Notes under the pieces: model-generated | The model's database searches: none | What the model was told of the DNA's origin: nothing | The model's input: the letters and a program-made list of their open reading frames with translations, nothing else | Shown here: one piece after another, positions 1-12,122 of the stretch | Layout: each line of letters begins with the position of its first letter | How positions within the stretch are numbered: the first letter of the stretch is position 1 | Source of the DNA: Sparassis latifolia | Lineage: Eukaryota > Basidiomycota > Agaricomycetes > Polyporales > Sparassidaceae | Assembly: GCA_018466975.1 (NCBI GenBank) | Contig: CM031560.1 | Coordinates: 2,108,001-2,172,000 of the forward strand | Direction: 5' to 3' | DNA: 64,000 nt | Made by a program: the position numbers and the translations under genes

Positions 1-840
1 GGGATGCGTAAGTAGCGCGGAGACTACCCCAAGCGCGGTGCTGAGGTTCGCGAGCTGGTGCGCGCCGTGCAGGGGTAGAAGTGCCCGAAGGGGTTCTGCG
101 AAGCACGACAGATGCGCTTCGATAGGCTGCGGGACTGGCGGCACGAATTCTCCAGTCGCGGCGGGGTATGGTCCGTCAATACTCTCGTCCCACCCTCGCA
201 ATTCGACTTCCGGAGCAATCAGGACATCGCCTCCGATGCGTTCCACTACCTCGTGCATGACGGGCTCGACTTCTGGGTGACTTTGCTGCCCGAGCACGAA
301 AGGCTTTCCCGGACGCGCAATAGACGCCTTCTCGCGCGCGATAGCGGAAATGCTTGTGCCTAGAAAGGCCTGGTGGTCAAGATCCACTGCAGTGAGGGCA
401 GAAGCCAGAATGCAGTCGTCTGGGACGATGTTAGTCGCGTCAAGGCGGCCGCCCATGCCGACTTCGAGGACAACGACATCGGCACGGGCACGCTCAAAGA
501 GGTAAAGTGCAGTACAGGTGAGTAGCTCGAAGTTACTTGCGCCGATGCCGTGTGAGGAATCGACGTTTTCGACGTGATTCCGGGCCTGGTTGTAGGCGGC
601 CGGGGAGACGGGAGCGTCGTTCAAGATGATAGAGTCGCGTATGGTCACGAGGTGGGGGCTGTTGAAGCGGCCGACCGTGAGCGGCACGGAGGATCCTGAT
701 GCACGCAAGATAGAGTGCAGGAGGGCAGAGACGCTTCCCTTGCCGTTGGTGCCGGCGATATGACAGGTTGGACGGGTGTAAGGCGGAAGCTGAGCCTGGA
801 GGAGCCGTATGCGATCCAGAGAAAGGTCAATAGCAGGCAT
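1..840 (-). CDS. FOL3: Dihydrofolate synthase (folylpolyglutamate synthase family), 3' end beyond window
   Basis: This enzyme joins glutamate to dihydropteroate with ATP, making dihydrofolate in the folate pathway. The minus strand reads open for 280 codons from ATG 838-840 to the window edge with no intron. Near residue 29 is the ATP-binding P-loop HIAGTNGKGSVSALL, followed by FNSPHLV, then VVLEVGMGGRLDATN and DHQAFLGTSISAIAREK, all hallmarks of the Mur-ligase-like FolC family. The very short lead before the P-loop fits the Fol3 type better than the longer Met7 polyglutamate synthases. Yeast Fol3 is about 430 residues, so roughly the last third is missing here. The next gene lies 2.4 kb away on the opposite strand. 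The family call is firm; the choice between Fol3 and Met7 is an inference from the N-terminus. Confidence 0.9.
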   Translation of the reverse strand, partial: MPAIDLSLDRIRLLQAQLPPYTRPTCHIAGTNGKGSVSALLHSILRASGSSVPLTVGRFNSPHLVTIRDSIILNDAPVSPAAYNQARNHVENVDSSHGIGASNFELLTCTALYLFERARADVVVLEVGMGGRLDATNIVPDDCILASALTAVDLDHQAFLGTSISAIAREKASIARPGKPFVLGQQSHPEVEPVMHEVVERIGGDVLIAPEVELRGWDESIDGPYPAATGEFVPPVPQPIEAHLSCFAEPLRALLPLHGAHQLANLSTALGVVSALLTHP

Positions 841-3285
841 CGTGTGCGAACGTCGATAGTTCACGAGAGGTGGTGTGGGTTTACGGCGTAGATGAGAGGC
901 AAGAGATGCCCATGTCTGCATTCACGCGTCGAGGTGTGGCTATCAGATGAGATAAGCTGGAAGCTTAGCTGGATATTCAAAAGAGGTGGAACTAGACAGC
1001 GAATATTTGAGAGGGAACTATTGGGAGCTATTTCTTGTGAGAAAGACGGAAAGTAATTTCGTCGCACAGAGGATGTGATGCTTACAGAAGTTGTAGCCAA
1101 ATTGACTATTGTCCCCGGAACCCGAGACTCCCACCCGAGAAGTTCTTCGCGAGGTATAGAGACGACAGGTTAAACGGAATGATTCAGTCTGGGATCAAGT
1201 CCGTAAGAGTCCGTCCCATGTGATGTACTGCACCTGGGGAGAGGCTGTGGTACGTGGGTTTTTCTTGTCACCCTGCCGTATTTTTGGAGAGCTGCGGGGT
1301 GTTGATCTGTTCTGCCACACGGAGGCTGCAAATCTGTTGGTGAGTTTGAACTTTCAAGCTTTCTTCTGGGAGATCAACGGAGTGAATTGGGTAATTTCCG
1401 CCCGGTGTAGTAGGACTTGGAAGACACTATTCCAGGAGAGCTACTGGTCGCGTTCAATACAATCTTCAGACGTTGTGAAGACCTCGACCAATTGCAAAGT
1501 CGAAAGCAGAAGTACTAGTCATGCACAGAATTATTGCTGCGCTCTCGATCAACGGCGTGAATGTTGGAGGCAGAATCGTAGACGCGCGGTCACTCGGCCG
1601 ACTTGACACCAGCTGAGACACACCGATATATATAAAATTGACTCCGAATTCGTTGCAGAAGCTCGTACAGTATATAAGTGTCCAAGGTTGATTCGTCATC
1701 TCTCTGCAGAGCTCCTGCGTAGTTCAAAGCCAAAAAAATCTGTCACGTAATTGTTCAGAAAAGGTGCACGACTATGGACCACCTTTCGAAATATGATCTA
1801 GTTGGGCAGTCGGGGGTCAGCAGTTCTACTTATGTCTGCTGGAGAGGTTGGGGGCACCAGCTATGACTCATCCTGAAGTATGATATATGACAGTCGTTCT
1901 GACGGCGTCGGATGGCTTGACTGTGAGGAACCGCTCTCATCTACTATAGAAGAAATAAAAATTGAAACACTGAGAGGATTGGAAATGAAAGTACGAGAAA
2001 CAGTTGATGCTGTGCGTTAATTTCTCGCCGGCACATACTTACTGAAGCTGAAGGCTCTCAGCTGAAGTTCGCTGGTGGTCCTTCCACCAATAACGATATA
2101 CTATAGTATGTGCACCTTATCTCCGCTCTCATCAAGAGCTGGCTTGTATATCTAGTAGTATTCGAACGTTGGTCACACAAAATCATTCTTGCCTTCTACG
2201 GTATATGACGCACCAAAATTGGTAGGTCGCTGTACCAAGGCGTTGACTACGTCATTGTCCTCATTGACATATTAATTCATTTCTGAAAGCAGAAGGATCG
2301 GAGAGTCAAAAACACCGCATTTTCAATGCCAGAATAGCTGAGCACGTAGTTAGACTGTCTTTACTGGGAGACCACCAGGGAAGGTCATCAGCTTGAACAT
2401 TTCGAGGTTTCGAAGTCTTTTCCCCCTTTTCTTCGTCGCGACCGTTGGCCGTCTGCAGCAGTTAGGAGAACACACGACGCGTGCTCAGATACGTCGAGAA
2501 TAATAGCCCTTTCGGCCTCTCCATTTCACACATCCATGCATACCTATCACCCCTGCCCTGCCCCGCGATCCTATTATTTTCTGAATGATTTCAGAAACCA
2601 GACGTTGTCGATGCCGGGAATATTATCAGGATAGCCGCCTTGCAGGTCAAACCTCCCCAGTTTATTCCCGTCAAATAATACTTCAAGAGGCCTATAGGAT
2701 GTCGAGCTTAATGACTAGCTCACTAGATCTTCGGTGACTCGTGCGTAAACTGCACAGTTCACGACCGTTCGCTTTCTCACCACTGTATGTTGTGCCACAA
2801 CCGATATTATAATATGTACTAGTACCCGCCGCGTGGTCCAGCATCCCAGTTACGCCTGCGCTATGACTGTACAATGACGATATCGTCTCCTAGTAGGCCC
2901 AGGCGCACAAAAATGAGTAGCAGCTTTGTCGAAACACACTCCACTGTAGTTATGGTGTTCCCATCCGCCCGACCTGAAATCAAGATGGCCATCTCGGAAT
3001 ATATTCGACGTGATCCGCTGTCAATAAATTGAAGAACCGACTCGGAGTGGCACCATCCTTAAGCCTGAGATATAGGCGCATAGAAGAAGTGAGTCGCTCA
3101 TTCCAAGGAAAACACGGAAAAAAGCTGATGCATGCATGCAAGTTTAGAACTGAAGTTTGCAGCTGCGGATCAATGGGACGGGCGGCTGGCGAACGGCTGT
3201 GTGCGGCCATACGCGAGGTCGCTCCCACGTTGTTATCCACATTCACCAGTGCGCAGGGCGCGACGGCTCCCACTGCTCTTTCTTC
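841..3285. other. Long divergent intergenic region, no gene seen
   Basis: This is 2.4 kb between two divergently read genes. It contains only short open frames without recognisable domains, and it is more AT-rich than the flanking genes. TATA-like runs occur near 1627-1636 and 1670-1677 with no convincing gene after them. No transposon ends, tRNA or long repeats were recognised. It holds the promoters of FOL3 (just left of 1000) and of the KRE6-like gene (right end). Confidence 0.6.
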
Positions 3286-5502
3286 ATGGCCCACTCCCAT
3301 ATTCCCAACCCGTCCTACTCACAGACACAACCGATGCTGCACCCATCGCAGGCGACAAGCTACTCCCAACCAGGAGCGAGCGAGACTACACGTGGTGTCG
3401 CGACGGGTAACATTGGCGGGGGTTATGGCCCGTACTCGGTGAGTTCTCACCGATTCTTGTCCGGAGTTGTACTGACCTCGTCTCAGTACAATCCGAACGT
3501 ATACAATAACCGCTATGCCTCCTCCCGATTCAGTGCTGCTTCTGAGCTCTCAGTAAGCTCGAATGAGGACAAGACACCGAACACTACGTCACATCTCGTC
3601 ACCTCTGCAACGATGGCAAATGCATCCCACATGTGGGATCTGCGGGACGAGGACCTTGACGATCCGCTGCACAGCCCAGACCCTGTGCGCGACGCCAAAA
3701 TGGACCGCTCATGCACGCCCTTCTCTGCGCGTGGTTGGCTGAATGTGTCCGCCATTACTGTGGTCATTCTCGGCTTGCTAACACTCTTTGCCGGCTACCC
3801 AATCATCACATACTATAAAAACCCTACGCCCGTAACGCCAGGATTCAATCTTGGAGGAATCAATTCGTCGGGGCAAATTCCAGATTTGCCCAACATGCCG
3901 AAGTTGATCGATAAGGATACCAACGAGGAGTTTTATACCCGCACAGGGTCAGACGGTACGACGTACAATCTGATGTTCAGTGATGAGTTCGAAACCGCTG
4001 GTCGGACATTCTGGCCGGGAGATGACCCATACTGGGAGGCGGTAAACTTCAACTACTGGGCGACGGGTGACCTTGAATGGTACAGTCCAGAGGTATGTAT
4101 CCATCTGTGTCTTCCGGCACAGTATGTGACACTGCCCGCAGGCGATCACTACGAAGGATGGGAAATTGGTAATCACAATGACGGAGGAGGAGACGCACAA
4201 TTTAAATTTCCAGAGTGGGATGTTGCAGTCTTGGAACAAGCTATGCTTCACAACCGGCTATATCGAGATGTCTGTCAGTCTGGCTGGAAGTCCCACGGCT
4301 CCTGGACTCTGGCCAGGTGAGCTTCCTTCTCACTGTGCTCGTTCCCATTGGTACTAACAGAGGGCTTAGCCGCCTGGACCATGGGTAACCTTGTAAGTCG
4401 TAATAACTTAGCTCATTATTATTAGTACTCAGGGCGTATTAGGGCCGTGCTGGTTATGGCGCTACAACTGACGGTGGATGGCCATTCAGCTACGATAGCT
4501 GCGACGTGGGTACATTCCCCAATCAGACAACTGCTAGTGGATCTCCCGCTGCCGCAGCCACTGGGGGTACGGGAGGCGGACCGATTAGCTACCTGCCAGG
4601 ACAAAAGCTTTCCGCGTGCACATGTCCGGGTGGGGACCACCCTGGCCCATCGGTCAATGTGGGCCGCGGAGTGCCCGAAGTGGACGTATTCGAGGTCCAG
4701 ATCGATGTTGCCGATTTTCATGCGCAGGCGTCGCAGAGTATGCAGGTCGCACCGTACAACTACCAGTACCAGTATGACGACTCGGCGACTGCGTCACCCA
4801 TCAATGACTCGCAGATCACCTCATTCAACACGTACAAGGGTGGCCCCTACCAGCAAGCGGTGTCGGCGCTCACATTCGTCAGCAATTCGAATTACGACAA
4901 CCAGAGCTACGCGACATATGGTTACGAGTGGTACTCGAACCCAAACGATCGCGGTGCTGGCTACATTCAGTGGTATGCAGGTGGAGCAGAGACTTGGAGG
5001 TTGACTCCGCAGACGATCGGCCCGGACAACCAAACACAGATCAGCCAGCGTCTCGTCCCTGAGGAGCCTATGGTACGCGGTCGTCTTTTCTGCAACCCTG
5101 CTCACCCAGTGTTGACCATGCATGTAGTATATTATCCTCAATCTGGGCATGTCGCGTGAGTAGTCTACTCATGTCAAGTGGAGATACGTTGACGGATTGT
5201 TTTCTGCCTGTAGCATCCTTCCAGCAGCAAGACTTCAAGCATATGCAGTTCCCTGCCTCCATGTATATTGACTACGTCCGCGTGTACCAGCGTTCGGACG
5301 TGTCCTCCGATGGTCTGACGTGTGACCCTCCCAACTACCCTACTGCGGATTACATTAACAAGTGAGCGCAATCCTAATACCTCGTCAGATACTGACAGTA
5401 TTATCCAATAGCCACCTGAACGCGTATTCAAACCCGAATCTTACCACTTGGGCGCAAGCAGGATACACCTTCCCTAAGAACAAACTCTACAACGGGTGTT
5501 GA
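3286..5502 (+). CDS. KRE6: KRE6/SKN1-type beta-glucan synthesis protein (GH16 family)
   Basis: KRE6/SKN1 proteins are type II membrane proteins of the secretory pathway needed for cell-wall beta-1,6-glucan. Eight exons give 617 residues: 3286-3438, 3487-4092, 4142-4316, 4370-4392, 4443-5072, 5128-5155, 5214-5361 and 5412-5502. The cytosolic N-terminus is Ser/Asn-rich, and one membrane segment lies near residues 145-170 (ITVVILGLLTLFAGYPIITY). The GH16-like lumenal domain shows LMFSDEFE, WATGDLEWYSPEA, SGMLQSWNKLCF, APGLWPAAWTMGNLGRAGYG and the late YIDYVRVYQR. The ATG at 3286 is the first in-frame ATG giving a typical N-terminus. Two exons are only 23 and 28 nt. Intron 1 is 48 nt, in frame and stop-free, so a naive translation would keep it. 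Confidence is high for the family and moderate for the exact start. Confidence 0.93.
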
Positions 5503-6183
5503 GGACGCAGGCCATCCTCTCGTCCTCAACTCTACATATCTTCTGCATCCACCATCGCATCTCATCGTCACGCCCATCTACGAAACAATCTCTAGCATCT
5601 TCGGACTCACTCGCATTCGGATACACTACGCCTCTCCTCCGACAGGATTGGCACACCCATGGATACTCACCATCATGACCCTGCGTAGCTGCGATTGTAC
5701 ACTCATTCAGTGCATACCCTCTGGATCTCTGGATCAGAGCTGGTAGGTCTCCTACATACCTACTCAATACCTACGTGCATGCAGTAGTGCTGTTTGGGAC
5801 ACACATTTCTTTTGTCACATTGCTCTCTACTTATGCTTTCCGCCTAGTACAATGTCATCTCGTCCCTGGCTAACGGACCCTCCAAGTCAGATATGTCCTA
5901 CAGTCCCCACACGCCACCAAACAAATGAGAGTAAGTTTGAATTTATAGTCGTTTCGTCTCGGAGGGCTATTTGTTCGGGTTAATTATTGCCTATAACCGT
6001 GGAAGTTATACCGGGTGGCGGGCCAAAAGTTGCGCCCTCCTGTACACGCTGGCCTCTGAGCATACCGCTGCTGTGTTGAACATACTCAAGGCGGCGTTAG
6101 CTCATTTCGGAGTTCGGTAAACCGGATGGAAGGATTGATATTTTGCACCACTTAAGAAATGGGGTGTGTAGCTCCTGCGCAGT
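5503..6183. other. Intergenic, nothing recognised
   Basis: Downstream region of the KRE6-like gene. Only short open frames without domains are seen. The right end may hold the promoter of the weak candidate gene that follows. Confidence 0.5.
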
Positions 6184-6492
6184 GGGGATCACATTTTTGG
6201 ACCCGTCAAGCAGTTCCTGCTTTCTGATCCATATGGAAAATGGGTCGAAGACTCGGACATGGATGAGTACATGCTCGACTTCCGCACCGGTGAGCCCAGA
6301 TTGGATACAGATTGCAGTCAGGTAAGCAACTATCTGGTATGTTAGAGTTGTAGCTTATCGGAATTGTGCCACTCAGGACGGCGGAATGCATACAGTGTTG
6401 TGTCTGCGGATGGCTGGCTCTCAGTTCGCATCTTGGACTCTGCCGGGCAGATCGTCCCAGATCAGATGGTGAAGTGTTGCTTGTATGATTGA
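6184..6492 (+). CDS. Unidentified small coding candidate or gene remnant
   Basis: Two stretches look like coding sequence. The first, from 6184, reads GDHIFGPVKQFLLSDPYGKW and continues with an acidic run. The second, after a possible intron ending at the acttcag-like acceptor near 6376, reads NAYSVVSADGWLSVRILDSA and ends at TGA 6490-6492. The splice phase between them is not certain and no initiator ATG was found in a convincing upstream exon, so this may be the 3' end of a decayed gene. I do not recognise the family. Confidence 0.25.
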
Positions 6493-7146
6493 TGTAGGGC
6501 AGATTGTTTCGAACCGTGAATTTGTGGTATACTGTAGCAAAACGATCAAAACAGATGAATGCTGCTTGTTGATGCCTGAATTTTTTACTGGATGTTAGTT
6601 ATAGCCACGTTTCCGATTCTTCGCACTAGCACTAGTACTCGGGGGGGCGCGCATCATAGCAGACCTGAAGAACCCCTCCCCACAGTAACATACAGGATTA
6701 TTTTGTAGCCTGGTTACAGGAGTCAAAGGAAGGAAATTCCGGTGGGGTCTACCACATTCACGTCGTAATAATTTCCGCGGACAGCGGCACATTTCTGACG
6801 AACGTTGTGAGCTGCTTCGACGTCAATTTTTGCAGAAGTTGCCTGCCCTTCGAGGAGACACTGTGCAGCGCATAGAGGGGATACCGAGTCCTTTGGGGTC
6901 GAAGAAATACAGTAGTTACAACAAGATCGGGTGCGCAGAGTTGACGGAGACCTTCCTGATTTGGACGCGTCACGCGCGTCTTGAGCGCCTGACCTTGGCT
7001 GCAAAGTGCACCCAGCGGAGGGGAGGGAACTCACATCTCGCTCAGCATTCTTCGACTAACATTTCTCCCAGCGAGAAGTGACCCCTGCAACCTCAGATTT
7101 CGCTGGGAACACGACGGACATCCACGGCCACCCACGAAGCACTCGC
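6493..7146. other. Intergenic, promoter side of the SUMO protease gene
   Basis: No supported gene. A stop codon (TAA 7057-7059) lies in the frame of the following gene, so its start must be at 7147 unless an upstream exon is spliced in at the cccag near 7071. Confidence 0.5.
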
Positions 7147-10100
7147 ATGAGCCACGGCTTGGCCCGCGGCCGCGAGCAGCCTGGGCGGGCGACTTTCGAC
7201 AGTATGGTTTATGGCACCAACTTACCGAGTAATCACAGAGACGCGTCAAGCTCAAGCTCCAGGATGGATCCACAGTATGTGCTGCTTGTCGTGATTCTCA
7301 TTCCTTTCAGTGGTACTCATGTTTGCAGGCGGTGGAAGGAGAAACAAGCTACACCTATTATACCCCCCGTGCCGGTGAGTTGTCCGTTATCTCTTATATC
7401 CTCCCGAAATGACTTCTTTGTATGGTGTTAGGGCTCATCTGGACACTCTCGTTCGTCTAACCCCTGGTCAGGTAGAATGGGGAGCAATCTACATGGTCCT
7501 AAGACAGGAAACCACACTGCCACTCGCACCGTACTCGACATTCCTTCTGCGCACAATCATACGAGCTTTCGGCCCGCGAAGCGTCCTCGCTTGGACAGCA
7601 CTGCTAGATACTGTGGCAGAGGAGACCATGAGCTCGATGCCCCCGTAGCGGCGTCGAAGTTCTTCGGTAATCCAGGTGAGTTTCGCATTTACCAGGAGAA
7701 TATTATTTGACTGACGACTGGCCATACTTTGTTTGCGGTTCCTAGCGAAGAATGAGAATATTCCAACCAATCGGAATGCTTACTGCGTACCAAACCTTGC
7801 CGCCTCCCGCCGTTCAGAACCCACCCTCCAAACGGTCTACGTCGTTGACGACGACGACGACATTGGGTTACGGAAAGACCAAAAGGAGGATATTGGCGTC
7901 GTCATGAAACGTCCACTACATTCTCTAGCGGACTACCGGCGGAGAACATCCAGCCCGGACCCGCTAAACGTCATAGACCTCTGTGAACCAGGACCTTCGA
8001 GCATACACCCTGACGGCCTGCATGATTTTGACACTGATACACAACAACCCCGAAACCGTGGTGCACGAGATGGCGTTGCAACAAAGCGCCTACAGCGTAG
8101 ACTGCACAACAAACAGACATCAGCAGATATAGCACCCGCAGAAGAGGTCGTCGTAGATGGGGACGACGATGTGGAAGTGGAGTCCGTTGAATCAGCGTCT
8201 GGATTCGGTGATCAACCAGGCCGAGAAACTTCTCCTAGTGGGCTCACAAAGGTACCTGCGGGCACTGTTCGGGAAATGATTGCACGTTTCGAACCAACGC
8301 GGTCGGAGCAACTGCCACCCACAGTCGATTTCGATAACCTTCCTATAAAACAAGCCACACGCAAGAGCAAGATGAAGTCTAGAGTGAGTGACATGTTGCG
8401 CGTCCATACACACCACGCTCAAATGGATCTCTTGTGCGCTACGACAGACGGGACTCAACATACAACCTATCAAACAGAATCAGTTGGACGCAGTCGCTAC
8501 TGCACCGTCTGGGTTCGATTCTACGGCGAAGAAGAAGGGTACGAAAAGGTCTCAGTCACAGTCGCCTCTGCTTGCATTACCTGTTGAAGCATTCCTACTT
8601 GGCTTGGAGATGAACGAGGCGGGACTTGATCCCTATTGGTTGATTTTTGATCCAAACACTAAGGTTCTATCCTCGAGGCCCACCATATCGGGAGCAGCGA
8701 CGTTCTTTGAACTCAATGCTGACTCCGATATTGAAGCCATGACGGTAAGTTGAAGGATCACTTCTACCTTTCCCTTCTGACCGTCCACCAATAGTACAGT
8801 AAATCACCAGTACCTGATGGGTCACCTGCAGTTCTGAAGCTGGAGTTATCGACGCGTTGCAGAAAGATTCGAGAATTGCAAACAGGTGTGGATTTTACTT
8901 GTGGGTCGTTCATCGACCTTTCGCTCATCTCTTACGTCAGGATCTAGAGGATCAAACGTTGTGACGTTCAAATTCTTAAAGGGACACGCAAATTGGTCAA
9001 ATGGCCACCTCTTCTCGCAGCTTATTGAGAATTTGAAGACCAAAATCAAGAACTCGAATATGCTGGAGTGAGTCGTGCAAATCGTTTCCAGAAAATCTGT
9101 TAACTCATGATCTGCTGCAGCGAACATGGCTCCTACTCCTGCTGGAATATTGCCGAAACCATAGCCAAACACAAGGTAGCGGAGTTGGAAAGGAAGCGTG
9201 CATCTGTTCCTGCCAGTAAGAAGATAGAAGGCCTATCCTCTACTTTGCCCATATCCGAAACTACAACAGCGAATAGTGTCAAGCCGAGGCCGCAACCGAG
9301 ACTCCGCAAGTTCGTCTGGCTATTGTTACTTCACCCGTTCTGAAGTCTATTGACCTATGCCTTGCTACAGCAGAGGCGAACCTGATGTGGATGCTATCCA
9401 GGAGTTGAGACCTACTCGCATCACACGACAAATGGCCCTCCGCAACACCCGTTCCAGTCCCTCTGCAGTGGTCGAAGCGGAAGAACTGTAAGTACGGTCA
9501 GCCTGCGTTATGAATGCTCATCGTGACCGTTGGCATAGTATCTTGGTTTATCCACCCGCAGGTGCTGGAGCTATCTATATCAAGAGTAGCGACCTTAATC
9601 GCTTGGAACCAGAGAAATATCTGAATGATACTCTCATTGAGTTTGGTCTGAAGTATGTCGCCATATGGTCACTATGAGGATTGTGATTATGATACTTCTC
9701 TAGACTGTGGTTAAACGAACTTCGCGAGAATCATCCTGAGCTCGCAGAAGACGTCTACGTGTTCAGTTCGTTCTTTTACAAGAAGCTTAACATCAAGAAG
9801 TGCGTAATTTATCGTCTCGACTGGGTGCGATACTGACTTGTACTCTGCCGGCAGCAAAGCAGAAGGATACCAGAGCGTGCGGAAATGGACATCCAAATTC
9901 GATATTTTCAAGAAGAAATATGTCATCGTGCCTATCAACGAACAGTACGCCGAGATTTTTCTTTATATCCCTTACGTAGTGATCACCATGTTTGCAGTTT
10001 TCACTGGTGGTTAGCCATTATTTACAACCCTGAGCACATTCTGAACCCTCCGCCCCCAACCCCCATTAAATCTGTCACACGCAAACGCAAGCGCGAACAG

Positions 10101-11399
10101 TCTCAAGCCAAAGCAGCGGAAGCGTCAACTAGCATAGAGAACGAATCTGCTTCTCGTCATGCTAGCCCTTCGGTGGATGCGATCACCGTCGACGACAGCG
10201 AGGCCGAACAGGAGGTGGTGGAGGTATTGTTCGAAAGAACCTCTATTAGCGACAGAGCCGATCAGCCTCAGCGTTTCCCAAGCGAGACTTCTCGTGAAGA
10301 ATTGGGGAAGGAAACCCACTTCGAGATTGGTGATTTGATGTACCCTGGGAGCGATGATGCCGTTCCTATGGACGTCGACGAGCCGTCACCTCAGCCACAT
10401 CCGCTCGAGGATATACCTGTCACCGAGGTCGTTGTTGATGACGACGTTGAAATCAAATCGGCCGACAGTTCAACATTTGTGGCGGACAATGATGAAAGGC
10501 GGAGTGTCCCCCCTTCCAGGTTCTACGGCGGAGCCTCCGGATCAACCAAGGTGAAAGAGAAGGCTGCTGGTCCATCGGCTATTGATCTGGAAGAGGAACA
10601 ACAGACTGAGGAAGGCGAGGACGACAATCTTGGGACTGAACAACTGTGAGTACCCTTCAGTTCATTGAGTACGAATGATAATGACATGGTGCGGCAGGAC
10701 GTATATCTTCACGTTCGACTCGCTAGGCGGACGACATCCGCAAGCGGCCAATACGCTGAGCACATATCTCCAAATGGAAGCAAAGGATAAAAAGGGCTTA
10801 GAGAACACAAGTCGAGCGAAGGGGAAGGTCGCACATGTGCATAATTCATTTCATATGGCTCTTCACCGGACTAGCTGACATCTAAGCCCATTGACAGGTG
10901 CCTGATCAGAAAAACTTCTCTGACTGTGGGGGATATCTTTTGCATTTTGTGCGGACATTCATGTCAGACCCCGTTCATTTTGCCGAGATCATCATTGTGA
11001 GTTGCACCGTTATGAGAGGTATACTTCGTCCTGAACTCTCCTTACTCGTAGAACGGGCGACCAAGGGATTTTTCTGCCGATATGCGTAAAGAAATCTGGC
11101 ACGCCAAGGAGGCTGGAAATTTCCGGGAGAACCTCAAGGATCGAATCTTGGCTCTGTCGGAGACCTGGAAGGAGGATAGGGTAGCGAAGGAGGACCAGAA
11201 GGCCAAAGGCTCTGCAGAAGGTATCACTACGCCTGCGGAGTCGGTGATACCAGAGTCGGACGATGAAATCGAAGTCGGGGAAGTGGAGGTGGTCTCGAGA
11301 CCCCCGCCATCCAAGACAAAGTCTGGCGGCCGCGGTCGCGGCAAGGGCGGCGTGGAGAAGGATGATGTGCAGACAGGGCCGGCAGCTCGCCTGCGATGA
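7147..11399 (+). CDS. ULP2: ULP2/SENP6-7-type SUMO protease
   Basis: This nuclear cysteine protease would cut SUMO, especially poly-SUMO chains, from proteins. The gene has about fifteen short introns and a long disordered acidic N-terminal part rich in Asp, Ser and Arg. The C48 protease domain begins near 9539 (SSDLNRLEPEKYLNDTLIEF, the SUMO-binding entry motif). The catalytic residues are His at 10002-10004 (HFHWWLAIIYNPEHIL), Asp at 10717-10719 (TYIFTFDSLGG), Gln in VPDQKNF and Cys at 10925-10927 (SDCGGYLLHF). Between His and Asp lies an insert of about 220 acidic, low-complexity residues. Such a split catalytic domain is known for ULP2, SENP6 and SENP7. The C-terminal tail is charged and ends at TGA 11399. 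ATG 7147 was chosen because an in-frame stop lies at 7057. Family call firm; 5' end uncertain. Confidence 0.92.
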
Positions 11400-12122
11400 A
11401 CTCTATTTGTTGAGTCGATGTCTATTGCTTTGCTTATTCCTTTGCATGAAACTTGACGTGCTTGCATTTATATCCTAATCTGTGCGGCTAATCGGAGTAC
11501 ATACTGTACATTCGTCACTCTTGCAGTGCTATTTGTCGGACCTGCGCTAGTCGTTGCAGCTTGTTTTGCTAGACGTTCTGTATCTTTGTATGGTCGTGGT
11601 CGTTTCATACTTCATACCTTTCCCGTAATGCAATATTCGTCCATGTCATGTGGGATGAGTCTGTACCTTCTTGGATGATAATCGTATGGACTGGAAAGCT
11701 GGGCACAATTGCCCGCGCTACGGACAATTAGGTTGCAGTACCAAACAATGAATGCACTCGTAAGTATGTGATTATCAGATACACGGGCGTGACATGGTAT
11801 ATATCTGTCCAGCTGAGTCTAAACAAAACGTGTGCAGCTGGATAACAAGGGCAGAAGCATCCGAAGAGCGACAGAGAATCGTGAGGGGTACTGTAAGGGC
11901 CGAGCGCAACCGCAGTCCGCGTGAAATCCTCCAAGAAAGCCGAAATAGAAGTGGATAGTGAAACGGGTGGGTATCCGTGCGTGAGAGAAGGAGCAGCAAT
12001 GCGATAAACAGAGCATGGCGCGTGAGAACTGGAACACTAACGAGCGGACGGGAGGCGGGTCGAAGACACCAGTCCCACGGACGACGCAGAAACCCACGGT
12101 GGGAGAGACGCGATCACGCGTG
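11400..12122. other. Convergent intergenic region
   Basis: About 720 bp between the 3' ends of two convergent genes. AT-rich, with no domain-bearing open frame. It must hold both 3' UTRs and polyadenylation sites, but no individual signal is assigned. Confidence 0.5.

Noticed and set aside
1220..1606. 128-codon plus-strand frame in the long gap
   Set aside because: No ATG at the claimed start, no domain, no splice extension.
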